The translations under genes and the position numbers were made by a program. From positions 57,342,793 to 57,406,792 of the forward strand of contig CM042084.1 of NCBI GenBank assembly GCA_023512835.1: a DNA stretch of 64,000 nucleotides, given 5' to 3'. Numbering within the stretch: the stretch's first letter is position 1; every line of letters starts with the position of its first letter. Origin of the DNA: Taxillus chinensis (Eukaryota > Streptophyta > Magnoliopsida > Santalales > Loranthaceae). The notes under the pieces were generated by a model, which saw nothing but the letters and a program-made list of their open reading frames with translations, had not been told where the DNA came from and did no database searches. This document shows positions 42,534 through 57,628 of the stretch, piece by piece.

Positions 42534-44014
42534 TGTCACGCCCCAATTTCCTTTCACTTGGAATTGAGTAGTGACTACCCATGCCCGCACCCGAAGGGAC
42601 AAGGGGTTGGTGCAAGCACCTTAAAAGGACTTCTAGCACGGGTCTTGTCCCAAACCTGCACAATCAAGCTAACATGCCAAGGGCATGCTCCTGCTCCCAA
42701 ACCATGCACACAAACACAAATTGAATAACAACATCTCATTTTATTTCATTTCAAAGACTAAATGTTTATTACTGCCCGTCGGGAAAAACCGCTATGAAGC
42801 CAGGTGTCTTGTTACAAATAAAACCAAACCAAATTCCGAACATAAAACCAAAGTACAACAAAGGAAATAGCATAAACTCCCCCGCCCCGGGGGCCTAGCT
42901 CCTTAGCCTTCACCTACCGCCTACTAAACCCCGCAAAAAGAACGGTTTATAGGAGGGGTGAGCAAACCATAGCTCGGTAGGGATCCGGTCTCCCCGGACC
43001 CGTCCCGCTCTACAACATGCGTGATATGTGTATGCTTGTGCTCGTGTCGTGCCTAAAGCTAAAGCGACAAACATCACCTGGTAAACACTCTTTACCGAGC
43101 CCGCCCTGGAGGGCGAGGACACCCGCCACCACGGCGACATGACATACCACATCCGGCGAATGTTGCATGGACACCAATGCAACATTTTCCACCCGAGTCG
43201 GATATGGTCAACCACCTCCTCGGGCGCCATACCTACCCTCGGGAATGGGTGTAGACTTAGCCCACCGTCGTGAGTCTACACCGAGACTCAGGATCACGTC
43301 CTGGCCAAATCTCAAAGGGGTCCAACTATGTGCCTGGCCCATATCTCGGCTTCGGTCTCAAACAGATCAACAGAACGAAAGATAGCATTACATCTCAACA
43401 TGTAAACTCGGACACCGCATTTACACTTTATCTCGGAAGGACCAACATTGTCGAGCCACAAGCCAAACACATCAGCCTCATAGGCTTAAAATCAAATACA
43501 AATCAAACACGGTACACACCAGGTCACAGGTATATCATCAAACACTCATATACAAGGTCTCACAGGCATTATATTGAATACATGACATAGGCCTCACAAG
43601 CATTTTATCAAATACATAGTGTGTAGGCCTCACGGACATTTTATCAAACACATAGTGTGCGGGCCTCACGGACATTTTATCAAACACATGGTGGGCATAA
43701 ACAAACCAGAAAATCCTCAAGCCAAATTTAACATCGAATCAACGGAACATGCCAATGAAGGCCAACATCCATATAGGAGATCACACCTATATGGATTTAT
43801 ATATATATATATAGGTGAATATCCTAGAAACGAGAGGGGAGTTAGGAAGAACATGAATCCCTACCTCAGGCTTTTGTCCTAACCTCCACCCTAGACAAAC
43901 TCCCCAACGACGCGAACCACCACGGCAACCGCCGGAGATCCTCTCTCTCTCTCTCTCTAGCAGAGTATGACAAAGAAGAACACAAGAACCCTAAACTCAA
44001 ACTCAAGCCCTCAT

Positions 44015-44090
44015 TATATAGACACCACCCACATCAAAACGACGTAGTTTTGATTAAGTAAACTCCGGGATCAAAACGACGTAGTTTTGA
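44015..44090 (-). promoter_or_regulatory. LTR core promoter: TATA box with two ACGT palindromes
   Basis: The minus-strand TATATA box is at 44020-44015. Just upstream in element orientation lie two copies of TCAAAACGACGTAGTTTTGA (44034-44053 and 44071-44090), with 7-base inverted arms around GACGTA. The 5' LTR has the same layout (TATA 51495-51500; palindromes 51514-51533 and 51550-51569). ACGT is the core recognised by plant bZIP factors; binding is inferred. Confidence 0.6.
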
Positions 44091-44220
44091 TCACACAAGT
44101 TAGCACCTTTCGCACCCATATAGGCCAAAATACTCGGGAATTTCAACATGGGCCTTTGGAGAAAGTTCATTAGAATGTCAAAACCAAGGGGACCATGCAA
44201 AAATATGGCTGCACGCCAAT

Positions 44221-44429
44221 TTGCACGTGAATTCCCCAATTCACGTGCAACTCCATATGAATTCCAAATGCGCTCAAACTTCACCCCTAGCCTCCTTGCA
44301 TCATTTAGAAGACAAACACACTTACACGTGAATTGGACCCATTCACGTGCACCTCACATACACGTCCGTTTGGCCTGAAACTTTGTGGTAGATAGAGGAC
44401 ATCATTAAGCATCTTTCCTTTTGCACGTG
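44221..44429 (-). promoter_or_regulatory. G-box (CACGTG) cluster in Tekay U3
   Basis: CACGTG occurs at 44224-44229, 44243-44248, 44325-44330, 44344-44349 and 44424-44429. The first two sit in a perfect 13-base inverted repeat (44221-44233 / 44238-44250) with a CCCC loop. The next two form CACGTGAAT...ATTCACGTG. The 5' LTR keeps the first hairpin at 51700-51729. Confidence 0.6.
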
Positions 44430-44520
44430 AATTCATTTGAGCCCATTCACTAGGTCAAAATCTAGAAAAACTCTACTCAGAAGGCAAAATTGTGACTAAC
44501 TCAAGGTACGGGTCCTTACA

Positions 44521-44533
44521 TCCTCTCCCCCTT
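44521..44533 (-). other. Polypurine tract of the Tekay element
   Basis: The minus strand reads AAGGGGGAGAGGA directly before the LTR start TGTAAGGACC. The older relative at 61249-61261 has AAGGTGAGAAGGA in the same place. Confidence 0.9.
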
Positions 44534-44763
44534 AAGACTTTTTATCCTCGAAAAGAAAAGGTGGAATGAAAGAAAACAATCACAACCAATGCATAGGCCT
44601 CTAACACCCTCTAGCACAAATTAATACACAACAAATCACAAATTATTTCACACATTTATACACTCCACATGGTCATGTAGCGATGTTATATTCTCAGGTT
44701 ACCTAACTAGTTGGGCAAGTACCTGATTATGTTAAAGTTTGATGCTTGCCCTCCTCCCCTCCT

Positions 44764-45205
44764 TCAGAGTTGTTCGTCCTCGAACGGATCAGGATAATGA
44801 GCACGCATCTCGGTCTCACGTTCCCAGGTCTCTTCTTCCGGCCCTCGGTGTTGCACAACACCCGAACCAACGGAATAGTCTTGCCTCGCAGTTGCTTCTC
44901 GCGCTATCTACAATACGGATGGGTGCCTCGACAACAGACACATCCTCTCCAAGATCCAGGGTACCCCAATCTAGCACGTGTGTGAGATCTGGATGATATT
45001 TCCTTAGCTGGGATACATGGAAAACATTATGAACTTTGCTTAAACTAGGTGGTAACGCCAACCTATAAGCAACAGGTCCAACTCTGCTCAAAATCTCGAA
45101 CGGTCCAATGTACCCAGGGGACAACTTGGACCCGGTCCCAAATCTCTTGTGCCCTCTTCGTGGAGAAACACGAAGGAATACGTGGTCTCCTACCAAAAAC
45201 TCCAA
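44764..45205 (-). pseudogene. pol: Tekay integrase C-terminus and chromodomain
   Basis: This tail directs integration, in active chromoviruses toward chromatin marks. The block GDHVFLRVSPRRGHKRFG then LSPGYIGPFEIL and FHVSQLRKYHPDLTHVL (45190-44970) is the conserved C-terminal integrase segment. A chromodomain-like part follows with acidic and Trp residues (EEETWERE-like, ~44830-44800). It ends in TGA at 44766-44764. A frameshift lies near 44850-44870, between the two parts. Confidence 0.85.
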
Positions 45206-46040
45206 CGGTCGGCGTCGGCGATCGCATAAGACACTGCGCTCGAGCCGTAAGAAGGCGTTGCCGAATCAGCCCAACTTTTGCCGTAGCCTCTGGACCCGTT
45301 GAGGTCCTAACATAGCTGCCTCTCCGCCTTCGCCCAACATAATGGAGACCGACACGGTCGGCCATACAATGCCTCAAATGGGGCCATCCCAATCGAAGCC
45401 GGTAGCTGTTATTATAGGCAAACTCCACCAGGAGGAAGGTGGGAAGCCCATGATCCTCCAAAATCAAGTACACAAGCCCTCAACAAGTCTTCCAATGTTT
45501 GAATGGTCCTCTCGGACTGACCATCGGTCTCGGGATGGAATGCGGTACTCAAATTAAGTCGGGTTCCCAATGCTTCCCTGAGACCTCCCCAAAGCCGGGA
45601 TGTAAACCGCGCATCCCCTGTCCGAAACAATAGACAAGGGCACTCCGTGCAAGCGGACAATCTCATCAATATACAACCGGCTTAACGTGCCGATAGAGTC
45701 GCGCTCTCGAATTGCCAAGAAATGGGCGACTTAGTTAAGCGGTCCACTATGACCCAAATCATGTCCTTCCTCCCGAAGTGGTAGGAAGTCCCGTCACGAA
45801 GTCCATGGTAATATGCTCCCACTTCCACTCGGCTACGAGGTAAAGGCGCAATTGACCAGCGGGTCGTTGGTGTTCGCCTTCACTTGGCGACAGGTAAGGC
45901 ACCTGGAAACAAACTCGCTACACTCCGTTTGACCCCGGCCACCAGAACCGTGCGCGAACGGCATGATACATCTTAGTTCCTCCTGGATGTACAGCCAAAC
46001 GGGAATGATGAAATTCCCTCGGCACATCCTCACGCAAGGG
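45206..46040 (-). pseudogene. pol: Tekay integrase core
   Basis: The integrase inserts cDNA into chromosomes. The minus strand carries LTCRQVKA (the second half of the HHCC finger, ~45895). The core follows, with DARFTSRLWG and NLSTAFHPETDGQSERTIQTLEDLLRAC (~45650-45510), which hold the second catalytic Asp and the Glu. EFAYNNSY (~45425-45400) comes next. The N-terminal part of the core (first Asp) at 45680-45830 is fragmented by frame changes, as is 45210-45400. Residues that can be read are well conserved, so the damage is mostly indels. Confidence 0.85.
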
Positions 46041-46179
46041 AGGTGGTACTATCGAACGCCCCCGAAATTTCAGCTCATGCTCAACTCCTTCTGTCCGGTC
46101 CTCGACAGCTCTCTGGCCTCTATCTGGGCCCGGATCACCTCACCGGTCCACGTCGCTAACTTGTCCCTCACGGACACGC

Positions 46180-46660
46180 GGTCTGACTACGGTATCACGG
46201 TGAGAGGACACAAGATAGCTCCCTCACTGCTGAAAGCCAGGTTGCACCGAAGCACCGCCAACTGCTCCATCATTTTCCATTCTCTCATGGAAACCTCGGC
46301 TTTCCCCCTTTCTACTTAGCGCGTCGGCTACTAAATTTCCCTTCCCAGGCGTGTAGGAGAGCGTGAAGTCAAACATTTGCAGGTACTCTACCCACCTCCG
46401 TTGTCGCAAATTTAGGTCTCTCTGGGTGAAGATATACGTAGGCTTTTGTGGTCGGTATATACCACAAATTTCTCTCCCAGCAAGTAATGTCGCCAAGACT
46501 TCAGGGCAAAAATAGCTCGCTGCTAACTCCAGGTCGTGTGTTGGGTAGTTTTGCTCATGGGACTTAAATGTCGCGAGCCATATGCTATGACTTGGCGCTC
46601 TTGCATTAGAACACACCCAGTCCAACGTGAGACGCATCACAATACACCTCGAATGGCACT
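46180..46660 (-). pseudogene. pol: Tekay RNase H
   Basis: It degrades the RNA strand of the hybrid during cDNA synthesis. The minus strand reads THDLELAA (~46540) and IFTQRDLNLRQRRWVEYLQM then LSYTPGKGNLVADALSRK (~46435-46315). These are the gypsy RNase H core and its C-terminal signature up to the connection with integrase. One shift within (near 46440-46530) separates the two halves. Confidence 0.85.
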
Positions 46661-46699
46661 CCCTCCTGCGGTAGACTCAACACCGGTGCGGAGTCGGGC

Positions 46700-47860
46700 G
46701 AGTCTTCAACTCTCTCGAATGCCTGCGGCACTTGTCCGTCCACTCGAATTTGGCTCCCTTCCGGTGTAAAGAGCTGTCATGGGCGCCGCCAACCGAGAAA
46801 ACCCTTCCACAAAACGCCGGTAATACCCTCGGACCCAAGAAACTCCGGATCTCAAAAACATTTGTGGGCCTCTTCCAAGATCTACGGACTCAATCTTGGT
46901 TGGGTCCACTCTAACTCCTTCGGCAGATACTACATGCCCAAGAAAATGCACCTCTCGCATCCAGAAGTCACACTTGCTAAATTTAGCATACAAGTGATGA
47001 TCTCGTAGTGCTGCTGGCACCACGGCCAAGTGCTCCTCATGCTCGGCTTGGGTTTTGGAGTACACAAGGATGTCGTCAATAAATACCACCACGAAGGAAT
47101 CCAGGTAGGGGGCAAATACCTGATTCATTAGATGCGTGAACACAAACGAGTGCGTTCGTGAGCCCAAAAGGCATCACTAACCACTCATAGTGTCCGTATC
47201 CGCACACGAACGCCGTCTTAGGGATGTTTTCGCTCCCGACCCTCAATTGATGATATCCCGAACGCAGATCGATTTTTGAGAACCACCGTGCTCCACTCAA
47301 TTTGGTCGAATAAGTCATCAATCCGCGGCAAAGGGTACTTGTTCTTCACCGTTACTTGATTCCCTTAGATAATCAATGCAAAGTCGCAACGAACCATCCG
47401 CCTTCTTAGCAAACAAGACCGGTGCACCCCAAGGTGAGGTACTAGGACGGATAAAACCTTTATCTCCCGGGTCCTTTTATTTGCTTCGAAGCTCCCGCAA
47501 CTCAGCGAGGTCCCATCCGGTATGCTACTTGTGAGATGGGTCCCACCCCAGCAACGTTCAATCGTGAACTCGATACTTACGTGTGGAGGCAACTCCAACA
47601 ACTCCCCAGGAAAGACATCCTGGAAGTTCTCGACAACATCCGGCCACACCCTTTTCTCTAAGTTACCTTCCTCCTCAAAGGTTGGGGTGGCAAGCCTATG
47701 GGTAATATTGCCCCATAGCTCCCTCGTCGGTCCGGCTCTCCCAAGATCCCTATCCCATTCACCCACTAGGGTACAGGAAGATCCTGTGGGTGTAGTAAAC
47801 GATACCCGTCGCCTATAGCGATCAATCTTAGCCTGAAAGGCCATCAACCAATCCATCCCC
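46700..47860 (-). pseudogene. pol: Tekay reverse transcriptase
   Basis: This copies element RNA to DNA. In order on the minus strand: the MDWL leader (~47856); FQDVFPGELLELPP (~47640); [18 protein letters not shown] (~47270-47210); [11 protein letters not shown] (~47190-47160); the catalytic FIDD with ILVYSKT (~47090-47055); and the [19 protein letters not shown] block (~46960-46900). FIDD in place of YVDD is common in this lineage. At least three frame changes interrupt it (near 47350-47420, 47120-47160 and 46800-46850). Confidence 0.88.
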
Positions 47861-48200
47861 GAATCAAACTAAAAGTCCTCATGGGCATTACGTACAAATC
47901 AAATGAGAGGTCAACCTCTCCTATCGTAAGCACACACTCTCGACACATTTGGTGGATCAACTCCACACCTCCCATTGGGGACTCGACCCTTAGAGGTCTA
48001 TCGGCCTCCACACAATCAAGTCCAAGGCTCTCCACCAAGGACTTAGCAATCAGGGAGCACGAAGCTCCTGGTATCAAACAATGCGGCAACAACAGTGCGA
48101 GATATTAGAATAGTACCTCGAACCACCGAAGGTCCAAGCTCCACCTTCCTCGGAGGGTGATGGTAAGTCCTCCATTTCGGCTGGTGCTTGAGGTAAGCGC
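47861..48200 (-). pseudogene. pro: Tekay aspartic protease
   Basis: The protease matures the polyprotein. The minus strand shows VVRGTILISRTVVAALFDTRSF (~48125-48060; the active-site Asp-Thr is present, the following Gly unclear across a shift). SCSLIAKSLVESLGLD follows (~48060-48015), then a Leu-rich C-terminal half to ~47850. The reading crosses frames at the active site, so the expected D[TS]GA cannot be confirmed as written. Confidence 0.75.
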
Positions 48201-49539
48201 GAACACTCTCTGCCTTGGCTTGCCCCACCACTAGCCTCACTTGCCTTCCCTTTTGCTCCTGCTGCGATCCACCGGGACGCCCCTCCGATCCTCCTTGTGG
48301 TTGCCTCTCCCCCGTGGCCTGGTGTGACTGGAACCAGCCGGCCTGGCTGCCACGAATGTCCTGGCTTAGGGGCTGGGGCCCGAAATTGGGTCCCACCCCT
48401 GCTCCCTTGGGCTAAGCTTCCGGCTCCCGGTCTGTTCGCCTTCTTTGAAACACACCTTGCTGATGTGTCCCACCTTCCCACGACTATGACACGTCAAGTC
48501 CGCTTGGGGCACTCACGTTTGACGTGCCCCGACAGGCCACAACAGGTACACCCGCTTGGGAAGTTCCCAAGCGGCACTCCCTGTCCTCCAAAGTAACGGG
48601 ATCCGGGTGGAGCCATTGAAGCTTGGCCCCCATCCTTGGGAAAAGTCCCACTCCGGGCTCAACCTTCGCCTCTTGGTTTCACCGTGCTTGTCGCGCGCGC
48701 TCTGCCCATCCGCTCCTGGTGAGCTGTCTTCCCTCCTCTAATCCTCTCTCAACAATCTTGGCGGTGTCCACGACTTCAAAGATAGGTCTTCGGTCGCGAC
48801 ATCTCCACCCTTTGCGCCAGGGCAGGTTTGAGACCCATGGTAAACTTATGGGCCTTCGGGTCCTCCCCTTGATATTGCTTTCTGGAGCAAACCGACTCAG
48901 CCCCCGGAAATCTCGCTCATACTCGCTTTCGAGCGCGATCCCTTGCCAGGCCTCGAACTCCTCCCGCTTCGCCACCGCAATGACTCGGAAAGAACTCCTC
49001 ATGGAACAGGCTGGAGGAACTCATTCCAGGCCATGGTCTCCATGTCCCGGCTTCCGAGATGCTAAGCCACCACTCCAAGGCTTCCTCCTCCAACCGCCGG
49101 ACTGCTAGTCTCACTTTGTCTTCCTCCCGGGGTCGAAGAAAGGAGAACACATGCTCGATCTGTCGCGGCCGGTGCTGCTGCTCCTAGAGGTTCACCTCCT
49201 CCCTTGAACCTTGGTGGATGTTCCTTTCGGAACTGCGTCAACACGTCTCCCTCTTCCCGCCTCACCGGCACTTCCCCGCCTACACGGAGGTTCCGCCTCA
49301 CGGGGTGGAGGGGGTGGCACCGCTGTCGTGCCATCATCTCCTGACGCACCTCGTTTAGGATCTCTCCCCCGAGGTCCTCACGCATGCCTTGCATGTTCTC
49401 ACTTAGGGCCCCGGACTTGGGCCATGATCCGCTCCAAGGGGATCATCGCCCTCTACACGCTGTCCTCTTCCCTCTCCAGACGGGCGGAAGATTCATCTTC
49501 TAGAGCTGGAGTAGCTCGGGTTACTCTCCTAGGAGGCAT
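48201..49539 (-). pseudogene. gag: Tekay Gag
   Basis: Gag forms the particle shell. The minus-strand ATG at 49539 begins MPPRRVTRAT, the usual Tekay Gag start. An Arg/Glu-rich region follows. The retrotransposon-gag core is readable as VRLAVRRLEEEALEWW (~49115-49065), with further pieces to 48700. Two adjacent zinc knuckles (C-x2-C-x4-H-x4-C type) can be read across frames at about 48560-48430. A Gly/Gln/Pro-rich linker leads to protease. Four or more frame changes occur. Confidence 0.8.
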
Positions 49540-49993
49540 AGTCTACATCATTTAAACCAAACTAGGATCAGCTTCTCTCAAGCTCTACACACCCTCATCC
49601 CCATGGGCCATGAGGTACTCAAGCAACGTTTTACATTTAAACACACGGGTAAATCACGAAGCACACAGCGAGCAATTCATAGCAACAAGTCTCACGAGAA
49701 AATCACCGAATTTCACAACAACAAAATTTTATTTTTAGCAACAAGTTTCGGCAACATAGCATGTCTAATCACAATACTCATACTGAAATTAAACTAGTGC
49801 CCTAATGCCAATGCATGTATGCACCCTCAACCCAAATGCAAATGCCCTACTCCTTGGTCTAACTACCCCTGAGTACACCCCCAGAAAACCAGGATAGGAC
49901 CACGTTGATCAGGCGTGTCCTAAAGCGCCTCCTAAGAGTCTCATAAGCGGCCAGGCCTCCCCACTATCCTAGGTCCACCGGACCATGAAATAT
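49540..49993 (-). other. Tekay 5' untranslated leader
   Basis: This runs between the primer site (49994-50005) and the Gag ATG (49539). No coding signal is seen. Confidence 0.75.
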
Positions 49994-50005
49994 CGCTCGA
50001 TACCA
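49994..50005 (-). other. Primer binding site of the Tekay element
   Basis: The minus strand reads TGGTATCGAGCG, three bases from the LTR end ...GTGACA. TGGTATC matches the initiator tRNA-Met 3' end; CGAGC in place of AGAGC is also seen at 17887-17901. Confidence 0.8.
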
Positions 50006-50008
50006 TAT

Positions 50009-51999
50009 TGTCACGCCCCAATTTCCTTCCACTTGGAATTGAGTAGTGACCGCCCATGCCCGCACCCGAAGGGACAAGGGGTTGGTGCAAGCACCTTAAA
50101 AGGACTTCTAGCACGGGTCTTTGTCCCAAACCCGCACAATCGGCTAACATGCCAAGGGGCATGCTCCTGCTCCCAAATCATGCACACAAACACAAATTGA
50201 ATAACAACATCTCATTTTATTTCATTTCAAAGACTAAATGTTTATTACGCCCAGTCGGGCAAAAACCCCTATGAAGCCAGGTGTCTTGTTACAAATAAAA
50301 CCAAACCAAATTCCGAACATAAAACCAAAATACAACAAAGGAAATAGCATAAACTCCCACCCCGGGGGCCTAGCTCCTCGGCCTTCACCTACCGCCTACT
50401 AAACCCCGCAAAAGAACAAGTTTATAGGAGGGGTGAGCAAACCATAGCTCGTAGGGATCCGGTCTCCCCAGACCCATCCCGCTCTACAACATGCATGATA
50501 TGTGTATGCTTGTGCTCGTGTCGTGCCTAAAGCTAAAGCAAAGAAACATCACCCAGTAAACACTCTTTACCCGAGCCCGCACCGGAGGGCAGAGGACACC
50601 CGCCACCACGGCGACATGACATACCACATCCAGGCGAATGTTGCATGGACACCAATGCAACATTTTCCACCCGAGTCGGATATGGTCAACCACCTCCTCG
50701 GGCGCCATACCTACCCTCAGGAATGGGTGTAGACTTAGCCCACCGTCGTGAGTGCTACATCGAGACTCGGGATCACGTCCTGGCCAAATCTCAAAGGGGT
50801 CCAACGATTGTGCCTGGCCCATATCTCGGCTCGGTCTCAAACAGATCAACGAACAAAGATAGCATTACATCTCAACATGTAAACTCAAAGACCAGATTTA
50901 CACTTTATCTCGGAAGGACCAACATGGTCGGATACAAGCCAAACACATCAGCCTCATAGGCTTAAAATCAAATACAAATCAAACACAAAGACACACCGGT
51001 CACACAGGTATATCATCAAACACTCATATACAAGGTCTCACAGGCATTATATTGAATACATGACATGCAGGCCTCACGGACATTTTATCAAATACATAGT
51101 GTGCGGGCCTCACGGACATTTTATCAAACACATAGTGTGCGGGCCTCCAGGACATTTTATCAAACACATGGTGGGCATAAACAAACCCGGAAAATCCTCA
51201 AGCCAAATTTAACATCGAATCAACAGAACATGCCACTGAAGGCCAACATTCATATAGGAGATCACACCTATATGGATTTATATATATATATATAGGTGAA
51301 TATCCTAGAACAGAGGGGAGTTAGGAAGAACATGAATCCCTACCTCAGGCTTTTGTCCTAACCTCCACGCTAGACGACTCCCAACGACGCGAACCACCAC
51401 GGCAATCGCCCCGGGAGATCCTCTCTCTCTCTCTCTCAGCGGCATTGCAGCAAAGAAGAACACAAGAACCCTAAACTCAAACTCAAGCCCTCATTATATA
51501 GACACCACCCACATCAAAACGACGTAGTTTTGATTAATTAAACCCAGGATCAAAACGACGTAGTTTTGATCACACAAGTTAGCACCTTTCCACACCCATA
51601 TAGGCCAAAATACTCAGAATTTCAACATGGGCCTTTGGAGAAAGTTCATTAGAATGTCAAAACCAAGGGGACCATGCAAAAATATGACTGCACGCCAATT
51701 TGCACGTGAATTCCCCAATTCACGTGCAACTCCATATGAATTCCAAATGCGCTCAAACTTCACCCCTAGCCTCCTTGCATCATTTAGAAGACAAACACAC
51801 TTGCACGTGAATTGGACCCATTTCACGTGCACCTCACATACACGTTCGTTTGGCCTAAAAACGTGGTAGATAGAGGACATCATTCTAAGCATCTTTCCTT
51901 TTGCACGTGAATTCATTTGAGCCCATTCACTAGGTCAAAATCTAGAAAAATTCTACTCGGAAGGCAAAGCGTGACTAACTCAAGGTACGGGTCCTTACA
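50009..51999 (-). repeat. 5' LTR of the Tekay element
   Basis: Direct repeat of 42534-44520 with the same ends. It is followed by TATAT (52000-52004). It contains the same TATA box (51495-51500), ACGT palindromes, G-box hairpin (51700-51729) and an internal run of ATTTTATCAAACACATAGTG repeats at 51080-51170. Confidence 0.95.
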
Positions 52000-52004
52000 T
52001 ATAT

Positions 52005-52850
52005 ATTCATGGATTTTGTCTTGGGACTTCCAAGAATTGCATGAGGTATGAATTTTGTCTTTGTAGTGGTCAATAAGTTTTTTAAGATGATGTACTTTTT
52101 ACTTTTCAAGAAAACTACGAGATGCATCCTTATTAGTCAAACTATTCTTTAGGGAGGTTGTAAAGTTACATGAAGTGTCAAAGATCAATACATCTAATTT
52201 TCGTACAAATTTTCTTACTCACTTTTGAATGACACTTTTAAGGATGTTTTATTTATCATTGAATTTCAATAGTATCGTGTATCCATAAACAAATGAATAG
52301 ACAAAGGTTGTTAATAGAACATTAAAAAATTTTATTCATAGTATTTACATGAATAGATCGAAGCAATGAAAATTTTGCTATAACAAAGGTAAAGTTTGCT
52401 TACAATAACATTGTTCATAGTGCCACTGATAGATTTTCATTTTATATTGTGTACATGAAGTCTCCAAACATACTTTAGATTTAGTAAAGCTTTCAAAGGT
52501 TTTGGAGTTAGCGTGGTAATGGTGATATTGCCCAAGTATGTTCAAGATGGTATAAGAACTAAATTAAAGAAACTCATCGCAAAATACAAGGTAGAAATAG
52601 ATAAGCATAGATGATTTAAAGTATTTGTTATTAAGATAAAGTCATGATATTTCTTAGTGAAGAAAGAATGCAAAGTGGTGTGAATACTGAGGTCAAACAA
52701 AAAAAAAATGAGCCATACAAGATATTAAAGAAGATCAATAACAACCCTTATGTTATGCATTTATCGGATTGGATGGGCATTTCAAAACTTTTAATGTTGA
52801 TGATCTTATATTGTTTCAAGTGGATATAACTTAGAATATCTTGAAAATCA
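52005..52850 (+). pseudogene. Old gypsy integrase, core and C-terminal part
   Basis: This continues 42240-42533 after the nested Tekay element. The plus strand encodes MDFVLG-like sequence at ~52011 (HGFCLGTSKN, one Asp lost), then stops. IVHSATDRFSFYIVYMKSPKH is at ~52415-52475 (the ...HSATG-SPFEIVYG block). GP-YKILKKINNNPYVMHL is at ~52710-52760, with GISK-FNV-DL after it. These are the conserved parts of gypsy integrase from core to C-terminal domain. Many stops mark an old insertion. Confidence 0.8.
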
Positions 52851-57236
<4,386 letters not shown>

Positions 57237-57239
57237 TAA

Positions 57240-57625
57240 GAGCATCCACACTAGGTTCCCTATAATCTAACTTTTCCTATAATTTAGGGGAAAAAACATA
57301 CAAAATTATCAAAAAACTCATTTACGAAGGTTCCCTAAAATGGGGTATAAGGATAGGGAATGAATAGTAAATCCCTAAATATAGGGATTTACTATTCATC
57401 CATAAATGTTTTTTCTATAATTTTTTAATATATATATTAAACTTGTAACTTTTTGATTGGTTATAATAAATGAAAGGATGAAAGAGAAATAATATAAAAT
57501 GAATTAAATAATAAATGTAGATAGAAATGGAGAATGAGATGTTTGATGTTTTTGAAAACTAAGCAAATTTTTTACTATTCATCCCTAAAATAGGGATAAA
57601 AATACCAAAGTTGATGTGGATGCTC
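57240..57625. mobile_element. MITE (PIF/Harbinger-like), 386 bp, with central hairpin
   Basis: The terminal inverted repeats are GAGCATCCACACTAGGTT and, from the right, GAGCATCCACATCAACTT. TAA flanks both ends (57237-57239, 57626-57628). A perfect 17-base inverted repeat with a 4-base loop lies at 57361-57398. No coding capacity. The ends resemble those at 39611-40171, so the two are probably one superfamily. Confidence 0.85.
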
Positions 57626-57628
57626 TAA

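Larger units (their letters stand above)
42534..44520 (-). repeat. 3' LTR of the Tekay element
   Basis: In element orientation it starts TGTAAGGACCCGTACC at 44520 and ends TTGGGGCGTGACA at 42534. It matches 50009-51999; in the last ~185 bases (42534 side) I count about eight differences, several of them one-base indels. It carries a TATA box, two ACGT palindromes and a cluster of CACGTG motifs in U3. Confidence 0.95.
42529..52004 (-). mobile_element. Complete Tekay/Del-type chromovirus (LTRs 42534-44520 and 50009-51999, TSD TATAT)
   Basis: Two ~1.99-kb direct LTRs, a primer site, a polypurine tract and a gag-pol with C-terminal chromodomain-like tail are all present on the minus strand. TATAT at 42529-42533 and 52000-52004 is a perfect 5-bp target duplication. 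The element from LTR to LTR is 9466 bp. Domain order (Gag, protease, RT, RNase H, integrase, chromodomain) and the long LTRs place it in the chromovirus Tekay/Del lineage. The coding region changes frame about a dozen times, so this copy is not translatable as written. Confidence 0.92.

Noticed and set aside
42492..44378. Several plus-strand frames in the Tekay LTR, with counterparts at 49985-51869
   Set aside because: Same LTR sequence on both sides of the element; opposite strand to the element's genes and no domain.
45049..49555. Plus-strand frames of 64-161 codons across the Tekay gag-pol
   Set aside because: Antisense shadows of the minus-strand Gag, protease, RT and integrase.
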